Origin: Trichomonas tenax
Lineage: Eukaryota > Parabasalia > Trichomonadida > Trichomonadidae
DNA length: 64,000 nt
NCBI GenBank assembly: GCA_023091735.1
Contig: JALKBU010000094.1
Coordinates: 1-64,000 of the forward strand
Direction: 5' to 3'
In this document: piece after piece, positions 55,241 to 64,000 of the stretch
Numbering within the stretch: position 1 is the stretch's first letter
Layout: every line of letters begins with the position of its first letter
Notes under the pieces: model-generated
Database searches by the model: none
Told to the model about the DNA's origin: nothing
What the model saw: the letters and a program-made list of their open reading frames with translations, nothing else
Position numbers and translations under genes: made by a program

Positions 55241-55336
55241 AATGATACACTTTGAATTTGTTCAAAAATATTTTAAAGAAATCTGACATTGTAAAGTTTC
55301 CCTATTTGACAGGCGAAACAATATCGAAGATATTGA

Positions 55337-55597
55337 TATTCATTTTTTTCGAAGACGAGTGCGATACTTTCACAGCGTGATTTAGAATATTTAAGACAAT
55401 GGAATATTATCTTCGAATCGCAAGAACGGTCCTTAGTCCTCTATAATCCATCGTCGAGGCAAGTAAGGACTGTTTCTAGAACAGATTTCGATCACATTGC
55501 ACCACCGATACAATATTCAGCTCACGACTATTTCCAGATCCTCAAAGATCTCTTCCGGTCGAACCTTCCGTTACCACCACCGCTTACAGACTTCTTA
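55337..55597 (+). other. In-frame N-terminal coding part of kinase lacking an ATG
   Basis: Directly upstream of the kinase ATG at 55598 the same frame stays open for 87 codons and reads convincing protein (SLVLYNPSSRQVRTVSR, FDHIAPPIQYSAHDYFQ, ILKDLFRSNLPLPPPL), the kind of N-terminal part IKS1-type kinases have. It contains no ATG and is preceded by TGA at 55334. A T7 run at 55343 may hide a frameshift. The hAT-type insertion ends about 95 bp before it. Confidence 0.6.
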
Positions 55598-57001
55598 ATG
55601 AACGGATATTTCGATAAATTTTTCCCAGTTCGACAGAAAATCGGACACGGTAGTTTTGGAAGTGTCTACAAAGTCGAGCATTACCTCGCTGGCATACATT
55701 TAGCGGAATATGCTGTTAAAATTGTCCCAGTTGGTGAATTTAATTGGCTTAGAAGAGCATTGAAGGAAGTCAAACTCCTGGAACAGCTTTCTGAGTCTCC
55801 GCATCCTTTCGTTTTGTCATACAAACATTGTTGGATTGAAGAATGGCAAACTGCTACATTCGGTCCTAAAGTGCCGTGTTTATTTATTTTAATGGAGTAC
55901 TCACAGCTGGGAAGCTTAGAATCATACATATATATCGATAAATCGCGCGGAATTGAAATCAGACAATTGAAAAACGACGAAATTTGGCAAATATTCCTCA
56001 GCATTGCAATTGCATTGAAGCATTTACACGACTGCGGGATTCTACATCGCGATCTTAAATTATCGAACATTTTAGCTTTTAATGATACACATTATAGACC
56101 ATTGCCAATGAGATTCGCGCTTTGCGACTTCGGAACCGCAACATCTACAAACTATTCACCGGATATTATCGATAAAAGAACTGGAGCAACAGGAACTATA
56201 GAAACAATGGCTCCTGAGTTGCTTTCACAAACGTCAAACGGAGAATTCAAGTACATGCATACGAAATCAAGTGACGTTTGGTCGCTTGGCGTTATATTAT
56301 TCACATTATTTACAAGAAAATCGCCGTTTATTGGTGAAAATGGCGAAGAACTCCTTTGCAATTTCACTGATATCGATACTTTAGCAGACACATTACACTT
56401 AGAAGTCGATAAATCATCAATGGAATGGGAATGGATTCGAAAATTGATGGTTTCGAAGCCAAATCGCAGAAGCACATTGGAAGAACTCTTCAATAATAGA
56501 CAGATACGTGATAGGACAAAGATTTTCGGATTTGAAGCATTACTTGAAAAGCCTCAATTTTCTCACGTTGTTATTTCATCACCATCAATAGATGACTTCA
56601 ATCAGAGTATACCATTAGCACTTACACTCGATGGACACATCAACGACACCGAGCCATTGATTGTTGTTCGACAAAATTCAGTAGAAGAATTTAGACCGAC
56701 AGAACCAATAGAAAAAAGTGTGCCACCGCCAAAGCCAACGAAGGTTGAGCTGTGGAAGCTCGCTGACTTCGCTATTTTGTTTCTAGGATGTATTGCATTC
56801 GGACCTCAAGGAATACCTTATAAAATTGTCCATTTCCTGATCATTGCGTTGACATTTTGGATTTTATCCAAAAATAGAGTCGCAGCACTCTCGATTCCAT
56901 TAATAGTTGCATTAGAATCGCTTCTTGGATTTTCATCATTCAATATTTTCTTGTTTTTGTTGATTCTCGTTCAAGCGCTGAAGATTTCTCAATGCTACTA
57001 A
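55598..57001 (+). CDS. IKS1-like Ser/Thr protein kinase with C-terminal membrane segments
   Basis: 467 residues from the first ATG. The kinase domain (about residues 10-300) is complete: IGHGSFGSVYKV glycine loop, AVKIV lysine, HRDLKLSNIL catalytic loop, DFGTATS, MAPELL and SSDVWSLGVILFTLF. The catalytic residues are all present, so it should be active. After a Ser/Pro-containing linker (to about 385) come three or so hydrophobic segments (FAILFLGCIAFGPQG, IVHFLIIALTFWIL, FNIFLFLLILVQAL), anchoring it in a membrane. Kinase plus C-terminal membrane segments is the plan of fungal IKS1-type kinases. Pathway unknown. The true N-terminus probably lies at or before 55337, where no ATG is found. Confidence 0.8.
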   Translation: MNGYFDKFFPVRQKIGHGSFGSVYKVEHYLAGIHLAEYAVKIVPVGEFNWLRRALKEVKLLEQLSESPHPFVLSYKHCWIEEWQTATFGPKVPCLFILMEYSQLGSLESYIYIDKSRGIEIRQLKNDEIWQIFLSIAIALKHLHDCGILHRDLKLSNILAFNDTHYRPLPMRFALCDFGTATSTNYSPDIIDKRTGATGTIETMAPELLSQTSNGEFKYMHTKSSDVWSLGVILFTLFTRKSPFIGENGEELLCNFTDIDTLADTLHLEVDKSSMEWEWIRKLMVSKPNRRSTLEELFNNRQIRDRTKIFGFEALLEKPQFSHVVISSPSIDDFNQSIPLALTLDGHINDTEPLIVVRQNSVEEFRPTEPIEKSVPPPKPTKVELWKLADFAILFLGCIAFGPQGIPYKIVHFLIIALTFWILSKNRVAALSIPLIVALESLLGFSSFNIFLFLLILVQALKISQCY

Positions 57002-57275
57002 TCATACTACTTTTATATTTGTTTATTTTAAATTTATATTTTGATATTAACTTCAAATATATGAAATCATAACTCCACATTAACAACATAGCTTTTTCTT
57101 ATCTTAAATTCCATACTAAATCCGATGTTTTATCAAGAATATTAAAAATTTGAAATTTTTCAAATTTCATTTGCTTCATTTTATGAAAGTATTCATAAAA
57201 TGTTCTATAAAGGTTACAAAATAATTAATATATTATGCTAAATACAATCTAAGCTTTATAATAATATAATATAAA

Positions 57276-58199
57276 TTACCAAGTCTTCATTAGGATAGAA
57301 TTAGTTTCGTAGGTTGCGACAACATCGTAACCAAAGTGCTCTTGGAAGCGCTTGCAGCATCTATCACGTTTTTCTCTATGACTTTTTCCGAAGCTGATTC
57401 CAAATATGCCAAGATGTATAACATCGAGTTTTATGGCAATTGGCGACTTCTTGAATTCATGTGCTGCCACATAATTCATTAATAAATCATCACAATTTCT
57501 AAGCTCGACACACATATCAACCAATTCTTTATATTCAGGTTTGTGATACGCTTCAAGCATTTTAACATTCAAGAAAGCGAAGTTTGTGATAACCATATTA
57601 TAAGATTTGTCGTATTCGAAAATATGATAGTGTTCATTTCTGTACGCGCGCGTTCTAAGGCCGAAAATTCGGTCTGTGTAATTGTTTTTCTTGTAAACAA
57701 CGAAAGCACGATCGAGTTCTGTTCCTTTAATAACTAAATCATCATCCATAATCAGAACAGTATCCGTAGAAAGGTTCTTTGGCGCGATAAATCTGTCTGT
57801 AATAAATCCAGAAACTGTTGGAAGAATTGTGATCGGAATATGTCCATCATTTGGCTGAAATCCGAAGAAATCTATACTTGGAAGTGGATTTTTCTTATCA
57901 ACCCAGTAAATGAAGATCTCTTTTAAGTGTGGAACTTGGCCATACGAAATTCCTTTTAATTGCTTTCGAATTAAGTTTTTTCTTGGGAAGTGTGTTGCTA
58001 TAATTATCGAAAATTTGTCATCGACACCTGAAAATTCAGGATAATCCTCTTCTAAGTCATCTTGAATATAGAAACACTTGAATAAAATGTACATAACGAA
58101 AATCATGCACGAGAGGCACAATGAAACAAGTGGAATAGCTTTCCTATAGTTCGGAACTTGACCCTGTTTCAGCAGAAAAAGATTTAAAAAGTGGTGCAT
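57276..58199 (-). CDS. GT64 exostosin-like glycosyltransferase
   Basis: A protein of 307 residues with type II topology: one membrane anchor (LVSLCLSCMIFVMYILFKCF, about residues 24-45), then a lumenal catalytic domain. GT64 features include FSIIIATHFPRKNLIRKQL at the start of the fold, TVLIMDDDLVI with the metal-binding DDD, FVVYKKNNYTDRIFGLRTRA, and NCDDLLMNYVAAHEF near the end, equivalent to the NCEDI.MNF motif. Family members transfer N-acetylhexosamine from UDP-sugars in the Golgi or ER. The family also includes enzymes acting on GPI-linked sugars in plants. A TCACT initiator lies at 58215-58211, and the gene is divergent from a Frag1/DRAM protein 49 bp away. Confidence 0.85.
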   Translation of the reverse strand: MHHFLNLFLLKQGQVPNYRKAIPLVSLCLSCMIFVMYILFKCFYIQDDLEEDYPEFSGVDDKFSIIIATHFPRKNLIRKQLKGISYGQVPHLKEIFIYWVDKKNPLPSIDFFGFQPNDGHIPITILPTVSGFITDRFIAPKNLSTDTVLIMDDDLVIKGTELDRAFVVYKKNNYTDRIFGLRTRAYRNEHYHIFEYDKSYNMVITNFAFLNVKMLEAYHKPEYKELVDMCVELRNCDDLLMNYVAAHEFKKSPIAIKLDVIHLGIFGISFGKSHREKRDRCCKRFQEHFGYDVVATYETNSILMKTW

Positions 58200-58248
58200 A
58201 TTTTTTGAAAAGTGACAGAGATTTTAGAAAAAGTGTCAATTTAAAATC
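58200..58248. promoter_or_regulatory. 49-bp bidirectional promoter
   Basis: The whole space between the divergent GT64 and Frag1-like ATGs. On the minus strand TCACT (58215-58211) fits the initiator, 12 bases from the GT64 start; on the plus strand only a weaker TCAAT (58235 region) is seen. Both genes must share core promoter elements in this short stretch or use elements inside each other. Confidence 0.55.
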
Positions 58249-58950
58249 ATGAGCAACAATTCGATAAAAAAAGTGGTTTATAGGCCATTCATTGTATTCT
58301 ATGCAATTGCGTTCGGTCCTATCGTTGTATCATTAGTGACAATTGCTATTTTCTATATTTATAAACATAACATTCCAAATAAGCTTCCAATGATATCGCA
58401 CGCAGCTGCAAATCTCCCGGAAAGCAGAGTGTTCCGTATGGGAATTATCTTTGCGTGCTGGTTTATGATGGTTGCGCTTTTAATCACAGATCGTGCATTA
58501 AAAGTCTTGAATCGCAGAGCGCATAACGCAAAATCGCCTTCTGTACAATTTTCTCGCTACATGATGAAGATATTCGACGGATTGGCTTTCTTTAGTTTAA
58601 TCGGAGTATGTTCGATCAATATCAAAGCCAATTCTATTTTCCATACAATATGCGTCATAATCTTTGTGATCTCGATTACATTTTCATTCATTTTGATTGA
58701 TTATATGTTGGCCAAATCAAAAACAGGAAACTATCAACTGCACACGTTGTACACATTTATATCTCCAGTGTTGCTATTGATTGGCATACTTATAATCATA
58801 TTTGCAACACACAGTTTTAAGATTTATAATTTTGGCGTGATTCTTCAATACATTGGCTGTATTATGATATTCCTGAAGTTTGTCTTGATAGTGCACACTA
58901 TACCAAGGTTCAATATCGAATTTTCAGAAAAAGATTCAAAAGCTTTCTAA
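58249..58950 (+). CDS. Frag1/DRAM/Sfk1-family membrane protein
   Basis: A protein of 233 residues with six hydrophobic segments (FIVFYAIAFGPIVVSLVTIA, MGIIFACWFMMVALLI, LAFFSLIGVCSIN, ICVIIFVISITFSFILI, PVLLLIGILIIIFATH, IGCIMIFLKFVLIV). The loop after the first segment reads LPMISHAAANLPESRVFRMG, the signature of the family (P.IS....PE..IF..G). Relatives include PGAP2, which remodels GPI-anchor lipids in the Golgi, and DRAM proteins of lysosomes. Head-to-head pairing with a GT64 enzyme would suit a shared role in surface glycolipid or GPI processing, but that is inference. Confidence 0.78.
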   Translation: MSNNSIKKVVYRPFIVFYAIAFGPIVVSLVTIAIFYIYKHNIPNKLPMISHAAANLPESRVFRMGIIFACWFMMVALLITDRALKVLNRRAHNAKSPSVQFSRYMMKIFDGLAFFSLIGVCSINIKANSIFHTICVIIFVISITFSFILIDYMLAKSKTGNYQLHTLYTFISPVLLLIGILIIIFATHSFKIYNFGVILQYIGCIMIFLKFVLIVHTIPRFNIEFSEKDSKAF

Positions 58951-59167
58951 TAATATTTTGTTTGGTTTCTGATATTGTTATTTTTCATATATAACAGTAA
59001 AGCGATCTATTTCTATCACACACAAGTCTATTTAATCATTTTTGATTTAAAATACTTTGTGAATATGGTTTTATACTAAAATAACGATCAAATATACTAA
59101 AAAATGAGATATATAACATAAAAACAACAATATTTTTAAAACAAATCTCTAAAATTAAAAATCGAAA

Positions 59168-60670
59168 TTATTCAGTTTGTTCAATTCCTAATAATTGCCG
59201 AATCATCAATACATGGATATCAATATCTTCTTCCTCGAAATCCTCGAGGTTTTCTAGAAGACTTTCACCATCAAAAGTATTAAATATTTCCAATAATTCA
59301 GATAATAAACATTTTCCTGAAACATTCAACATATTCGTATAACCGTAATACAAAATCAATGCCTGTCTTATGAGATCGATATCTTCTATTGCTAGTAGTG
59401 CATACAGAGCATGATATGATTGCGGGAAATACATCATAAGCATTTCAGGATTGTCTCTAAAAAGACTCACTAAAACATATCCCATTTTAACTTTCATGTT
59501 GAAAGATGGTTCTTCAATTATGATTTCACCAGTTTCTTCGTTCTTCTTAGTATGCGGTAATATTTTTCCAAATACAACGATCGTGTGTGGAGAATTAATA
59601 TACATAATCTTGTGTTCTGGACAAGTGTGTTCAATGGCAAATGCTAACGTATCTATTATATGATAAGTCGGCTCTATATCGCATGATAGAGAGATAAAAT
59701 AGAGAATGCTGTTGTAGGGGAATTGCACGCCATCCCATCCTTTCATATACATAGATTTCATGAGATTACACAGCTCATAACCATTTGTATATTTTTTAAC
59801 ATTAAAATGCTTTCCGAAGTCAATATGAATCGATTGGAACAGTTCTGGTATTGCTACAACATCCCTATCAATAAGCAATTCTAATGAATGAAACACAGAT
59901 TCTTTTGAATCTATAGCATTGGACTTATAAATGTAATCTAAAATCAAAATCATTGATGTGAATTCATCAGTTTCTGTATTGCAAAAATGTTCCTTTTCGA
60001 TGTATAAATATAAAAGATTTGCAATAGCACCCAAAAGCGATCCATATATTGGCGTTTCATTTTTCTCAGGATTGACTTTAGAGATATAATTGAATAATAC
60101 ACTTGGTGAGAACTGTTCACAGAAATTTGGTATAAGGTCAGAATCTATCCTTCCAGCTTTAGTTAAACACTCTATTCCATGCCTTTGCGTTTCAAAATCA
60201 TTAGAATAAAGACATGCAATGCAAACATTGATTAAATCCATATCCATCATCGGATATATGAGATCCCGTACTCTATCTATCGCTCGGATAAAAGTTTGGA
60301 CTATATTTCCTAATGTTTTTACTTTGATATTCAATGTTGAAGTTCTGGAAATGAGATCATTAAATATATGTAAATAATTTTCAGCACATTCAGCAAATGA
60401 TTGATCTTTATCCATAAATCTTCGCAATATTTTCAACCTTTTTCTTAATTCTTTTTGAATATTTTCGAAATCTTCTTCTTTTGCATTTTCTAATACTGTC
60501 AACATAGATAAAATCAGATCTGTAAAGATTTGTATCTTAGCTTCAGATGTTTTCCCCGCCAATTGAATATTTTCATAATAAATATCATGATATATTTCAG
60601 AAATCTCGTATGATTGAATCTGACTTGAATCAACTTTATCTTTTCCAGGTAGTTTATAGTCAGATTCCAT
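59168..60670 (-). CDS. Armadillo/HEAT-like helical protein, unknown
   Basis: A protein of 500 residues, almost wholly alpha-helical by composition, with repeated 40-residue helical units typical of an armadillo-type fold (ETQRHGIECLTKAGRIDSDL, TPIYGSLLGAIANLLYLYIE, SFNMKVKMGYVLVSLFRDN). Trichomonads have many such poorly defined armadillo-type proteins. There is no signal, membrane segment or catalytic motif. The N-terminus (about 1-25) is charged and disordered; the C-terminus is acidic (LENLEDFEEEDIDIH). TCATT elements lie 12-20 bases before the ATG, supporting this start. A scaffold role is likely but no partner can be named. Confidence 0.6.
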   Translation of the reverse strand: MESDYKLPGKDKVDSSQIQSYEISEIYHDIYYENIQLAGKTSEAKIQIFTDLILSMLTVLENAKEEDFENIQKELRKRLKILRRFMDKDQSFAECAENYLHIFNDLISRTSTLNIKVKTLGNIVQTFIRAIDRVRDLIYPMMDMDLINVCIACLYSNDFETQRHGIECLTKAGRIDSDLIPNFCEQFSPSVLFNYISKVNPEKNETPIYGSLLGAIANLLYLYIEKEHFCNTETDEFTSMILILDYIYKSNAIDSKESVFHSLELLIDRDVVAIPELFQSIHIDFGKHFNVKKYTNGYELCNLMKSMYMKGWDGVQFPYNSILYFISLSCDIEPTYHIIDTLAFAIEHTCPEHKIMYINSPHTIVVFGKILPHTKKNEETGEIIIEEPSFNMKVKMGYVLVSLFRDNPEMLMMYFPQSYHALYALLAIEDIDLIRQALILYYGYTNMLNVSGKCLLSELLEIFNTFDGESLLENLEDFEEEDIDIHVLMIRQLLGIEQTE

Positions 60671-61055
60671 TCTTTTTCAATGAAAATGAATTTTTTTAAT
60701 TTTGTGTCACATTTTATATTTCCACCATTTATAATTATGAATTCCAGCCTTTATCTTTTTCCAAAGCAATAAGCACAGTCACTAGAACATACTCACAAAG
60801 ATATTCACAAAAATACCATATTTTTTAAAAATTGAACATTTTATTTATCAGAGAAGTCTATAAAGCAATTATTCCATATTCCTATGAGGATTTTGTTGAA
60901 ATCTATTATGTATATTTGATAGAAGTTAACTAATAAATTAGATATTTTATTTCGAAACATTCAAATCGCATCATTCATGTCAATAAAAGGGCAGCAGCTA
61001 TGCTTCCAAAAAGACAAATGAATGATTATTGATAGCCAAATTTACAATTATTTTT
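60671..61055. other. Short intergenic region with initiator
   Basis: Just upstream of the armadillo-like gene, minus-strand TTCATTTTCATT supplies two TCATT candidates. The rest is 3' flank of the RRM/RS gene, with no gene seen. Confidence 0.45.
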
Positions 61056-61850
61056 TCATTTCTTTGGCGAGCGTGACCTTCTTGGTGGTGACCTATCTCT
61101 CCTTGGTGGTGAACGTGATCTCCTTGGTGGCGATCTGTCACGATCTGGTGAATAATCTCTATATGATGGAGATCTCCTTCTTGGTGGTGATCTATCGCGT
61201 CTCGAGTATGGAGGTGACCTATCTTTCCTTGGAGGCGATCGAGATCTTGCACGTTCTCTATCTCTTCTATCTAATTCGTAATCATATTCAGAGTCTGAGT
61301 CTCGGTATCTACCTTTGCTTTTACGTGGTGGACTCCTATCACGCTTTGGCGGATTTTGCTTAGATCTATTTGATTCTTTGTCTTTACGAGAAGATTCAGA
61401 GCCTTTGGAATCAGAATTGTCAGGTTTAGACGGTTTAGATCCGCTTTCCTTTGTATCTTTATTTCCTCCCTGCGGAGCATCTTTATTTTGCTTTTTTGGT
61501 GGATTTGGCTTCTTATTCTTCGGTTTTGTAATGATGTCATATCCAATGAATGGGAATGGATTGTTGGAATCTTCGTAGAACAAAGGAGCTTTTCTCGTTG
61601 GTTGTTCATTTTTAATTTCAGCGTGAATTTGAACATCCTTGAATTGTGTAATGTTCATTGCTTCGATTGTTTCCGCAATATCATACTTTGTTTGTAAAAT
61701 GACGGATACGAATCCTTCAAATTGTTGTGTTTTAGGATTTATTATTTTTTCGACCTTCTGAGGTGCTCCAAAGCCCTCAATGAATTGTTTGATCTCCTCA
61801 GTCTTCGCGAGCGGAACTTTCGAGAGGAGAATGCGAACAGGCTTCGTCAT
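61056..61850 (-). CDS. RRM and RS-domain RNA-binding protein (SR-like)
   Basis: A protein of 264 residues. Residues about 4-80 have an RRM-like order: RILLSKVPLAKTEEIKQFIE as strand 1/helix 1 and FEGFVSVILQTKYDIAETI as RNP1-like strand 3/helix 2, though aromatic RNP residues are weak. A Lys/Pro/Gly/Ser-rich linker follows, then a clear RS domain (about 175-264) with repeated RDRSPPRR and RSRSPPR units. It is probably nuclear, controlled by SR-protein kinases, and involved in mRNA processing or export. The RRM departs from canonical SR proteins, so a pre-mRNA-processing cofactor is another option. Confidence 0.75.
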   Translation of the reverse strand: MTKPVRILLSKVPLAKTEEIKQFIEGFGAPQKVEKIINPKTQQFEGFVSVILQTKYDIAETIEAMNITQFKDVQIHAEIKNEQPTRKAPLFYEDSNNPFPFIGYDIITKPKNKKPNPPKKQNKDAPQGGNKDTKESGSKPSKPDNSDSKGSESSRKDKESNRSKQNPPKRDRSPPRKSKGRYRDSDSEYDYELDRRDRERARSRSPPRKDRSPPYSRRDRSPPRRRSPSYRDYSPDRDRSPPRRSRSPPRRDRSPPRRSRSPKK

Positions 61851-62507
61851 TTTTGTTTACATAACGATATAATTTTCCCGCCAAATTTGGAATTATTAAA
61901 ATATTCATCTTCTTATATAAATCCCATAAGACATGAAATAAATTATTTGATCTGACAAGTAAACCCCAAAAATAAATTGAATTCAAACTTTATCACTTGA
62001 TCTAAATTAATTTGCAATATCCAAAAATCACTTCAATTTATATTTATATTTTTGTCATGTAAAATAAAAATTACTTTGCTCTAAAATTTGAAATTTCGAT
62101 GCAACATATGATTTAATATCCAAAATCAAATTTTAAGAGTTTAACATCTTGACACGTAAAGAGATTTTGATAACAGTATCTGTAACTATAAAGAAATATT
62201 TTAAACAGGAAATTATTATTTTAACGATATAAAAATTGACAGTTAATTTGTTATCCTAAGATTTTTCAACTTTTTCCACCACAATTAAAGGATAAGTGGT
62301 CTATTCACATGTGGGTAACAAAGGTATTTTAGGTCAGCTGTGGAATGGCTATAAAATTAATGAGAGTTCTCATGCTATGATATCCGATATATTGGATCGT
62401 TTGGAGGTGAGATTGGATTATTAAATAACTTATTTTGTTAGCTGTAATACTAAAAAATTTACTGGCTTTAAATGATCGGTAAATATTTTTATTGTCTTGC
62501 AACTAGT
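61851..62507. other. Intergenic region with motifs and a coding remnant
   Basis: Motif copies TGTCATGTAAA (62053) and TGACACGTAAA (62150) lie upstream of the RRM/RS gene. At 62296-62424 the plus strand reads 42 natural-looking codons (SHVGNKGILGQLWNGYKINE, then MISDILDRLEVRLDY) ending in TAA and preceded by an in-frame TAA; no ATG start. This may be a dead gene end; the family is not recognised. Confidence 0.4.
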
Positions 62508-63002
62508 TTAGATATCCTCTTCCCAGGACTTGGACCATGTTGGGGATGTCTCTGTGTGGAAGACTGGAGCGCCGTTTGTGACAGCGGAGACTTTGCGCAT
62601 TGGAAGGTGCTCACCGAGGTTAGCCTCAACCTTGCGGTATGGGAGTGGGTGGATTGGGAATGGGAGTGTGCGGATTGGGTGTGGGACACGTGGTGGGCGG
62701 ATGCCGAATCTGTTGGACTTAGCTTTTGGATAGCAGAGTCTTGTAAGCTGGCAAGCAGCATCGATGGACTCACCACCACGGAGGAACTTGATAAGCTTAG
62801 CGTAGTATGTATCAACAAGAATGTTGCAAGCGTCAACGAAGAACTTTGGTGCCTGCTCGCAGACAGCTGAGAGTTTTTCATGGATTTGAGCATCATCGAG
62901 GCCCTGGGCGATGCCGTCGGAGAGGACCTTAGCAACGACCTTGCAGATATCGCACTTGCTTAAAGCAGCTGCTCTGGCTCCTAAGAGGAAGAACAAGAAC
63001 AT
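62508..63002 (-). CDS. Saposin-like (SapB) secreted protein
   Basis: A protein of 164 residues. A short hydrophobic signal (MFLFFLLGARAAA) is followed by one saposin-B domain (about residues 16-92) with the six-cysteine spacing of the family: CDIC, AVC, DAC, AAC and RLC. Such domains form three disulphides and bind or perturb lipid membranes; trichomonads and amoebae secrete families of them, some pore-forming, for digestion of bacteria or host cells. A Pro/Arg/His-rich tail without Cys (about 93-164) follows, which is unusual for the short pore-forming type. Codons are GC-rich, suggesting strong expression. A small AACCG/CGGTT hairpin sits at about 63013-63028, just upstream of the start. 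Confidence 0.85.
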   Translation of the reverse strand: MFLFFLLGARAAALSKCDICKVVAKVLSDGIAQGLDDAQIHEKLSAVCEQAPKFFVDACNILVDTYYAKLIKFLRGGESIDAACQLTRLCYPKAKSNRFGIRPPRVPHPIRTLPFPIHPLPYRKVEANLGEHLPMRKVSAVTNGAPVFHTETSPTWSKSWEEDI

Positions 63003-64000
63003 TTTGTGTCAAACCGTAAAAGCGGTTATTTAGTGTCAACTTGACAATCAAAATCTTAAGGTTCCTTTTCTATCAGATTTCTTAAAAACCATGGATAACA
63101 GTCGATTTTTAGATGTATAATAGGATTTTCCGGCTAAAATGCTAACTTGCGTAATCTTTTTTTGAAATTGTTTATGAGCTTATTATCTTTGGCTAATTTT
63201 GCTATTTTTAACCTCAGCATGATATATAGGTTTGATATTGGGAATTACATTTCATATCAAATTTTTGTGTATTTTTTGGAGAAATGTGGAATTAGACATT
63301 TGGAATATGCTGGCAATCATTCCATCTGTTCTATTATTGAACTCTGATGTTGCTTATGCTTGTCTCACGTCAATATGTTTTGATATTTTTGAATTTTATT
63401 GTTTGAACAACTCTATTAATATATATTAATATAATAAAGGAGTATAGTTTATTTCCAATCTCTGAAATAACAGATCTTTAATGGAGCGGAACCCAATTTA
63501 AGTAATTTTTCAAACTTGAGAAGCTAATACAATATTATTCTTATGATATACTAAATAATGCGATAAATCTCATCTAACATGAGATATCCTAAATATACTC
63601 TTGAAAACTTACCTATACCATGTTTATATCATAAGTATTAATTGCGCAAAGATATAATCATTCAAAGTCAAATAGTATTTTTTTGAAAAATTAATATAAC
63701 ATATTGTTACTGAAAAGTATGATACACAACTTGCATGAGAACATAGACTATATTGTTCCGAGCATCAAACTTCTCTAAGTATCGCTAATGATGTTCCAAA
63801 AGAAGAAATGAAATAAACAAGGGTCCGAAAAATTTATATTGGGAGTAAAATTATTTATTCATGAAAAAGAGAGAGATGCATTCTTCTATATGTGTAATTG
63901 AGTATTTTTAAATCGAAAATAATCAAACCCCAAAGCGTGGGGCTGGAAATTGATAAGAAATATTATGTCAGATTTATGTCAAAAATCATTTTACATGACA
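63003..64000. other. AT-rich terminal region
   Basis: No gene is clear. Two overlapping frames between 63147 and 63429 (around EKCGIRHLEYAGN and WNMLAIIPSVLLLNSDVAYA) could be one dead membrane-type or repeat-protein fragment with a shift, but support is weak. The window ends in TTTACATGACA (63990-64000), the recurrent upstream motif, which may belong to a gene just outside. Confidence 0.4.

Noticed and set aside
1..64000. tRNA, rRNA or CRISPR loci
   Set aside because: Scanned by eye for T-loop GGTTCRANNC boxes with matching stems, rRNA-like conserved blocks and regularly spaced repeats; none found. A tRNA search program would be decisive.
1..64000. Bacterial or viral (Maverick-type) origin of parts of the window
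   Set aside because: No Maverick hallmark genes (protein-primed polymerase, retroviral-type integrase, packaging ATPase, capsid) recognised, and all intact genes are eukaryotic in type and placement.

Overview
The window reads as nuclear DNA of a flagellated, intron-poor protist, most likely a parabasalid (trichomonad) and by overall look closer to Tritrichomonas than to Trichomonas vaginalis. This is inferred from gene content and style, not from a marker gene. The DNA is strongly AT-rich and the genes are single uninterrupted frames, with no introns seen. Some starts sit 6-15 bases downstream of a TCAYT element, the known trichomonad initiator (seen at 2929, 35032, 58211 and 23477). Genes for cilia and basal bodies (an LRRC23-like radial-spoke protein, a FOP/FOR20-like protein) sit beside eukaryotic housekeeping genes. 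Families expanded in trichomonads are also present: beta-helix Pmp-like proteins, ankyrin remnants, saposin-like protein and armadillo proteins.

Layout. 1-5.9 kb: small unknown gene, solo arm of a dispersed repeat, Tup1-like WD40 protein, DEDDy 3'-5' exonuclease, broken Pmp-like fragment, small unknown protein, very short Tlg2/syntaxin-16-like SNARE. 5.9-12.6 kb: gene desert with repeats. 12.6-14.5 kb: divergent HSP70. 14.5-20.2 kb: another desert with a small hypothetical gene, hairpin repeats and a Tc1/mariner-type element (18340-19916). 20.3-23.5 kb: frameshifted surface-type protein and a kinase-fold protein. 25.1-31 kb: broken TOR-like PIK-related kinase whose kinase domain lacks catalytic residues. 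31.5-38.9 kb: C2-like/Ser-rich protein, Pmp-like gene with a 687-bp near-identical second copy, a drug/metabolite-type transporter, ankyrin pseudogene and an unknown membrane protein. 39.5-43.6 kb: FOP-like, LRRC23-like and a freshly broken 6-phosphogluconate dehydrogenase. 45-51 kb: RIC1-like, a 0.7-kb foldback repeat, a GYF-like protein and SCAR/WAVE. 51-55.3 kb: desert with a hAT-type element carrying an 8-bp target duplication. 55.3-63 kb: IKS1-like kinase with no ATG for its N-terminal part, GT64 glycosyltransferase and Frag1/DRAM/Sfk1 protein as a head-to-head pair, armadillo-like protein, RRM/RS protein and saposin-like protein.

There are no operons. Functional themes are vesicle traffic (syntaxin, RIC1, perhaps the transporter), actin nucleation (SCAR/WAVE), axoneme and basal body, RNA handling, and surface or secreted proteins. 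The two most notable patterns are an 11-base motif, TGACATGTAAA (either strand), that recurs before many starts, and the TOR-like gene, in which three of four interruptions are in-frame TAG codons in an otherwise open 5-kb frame.
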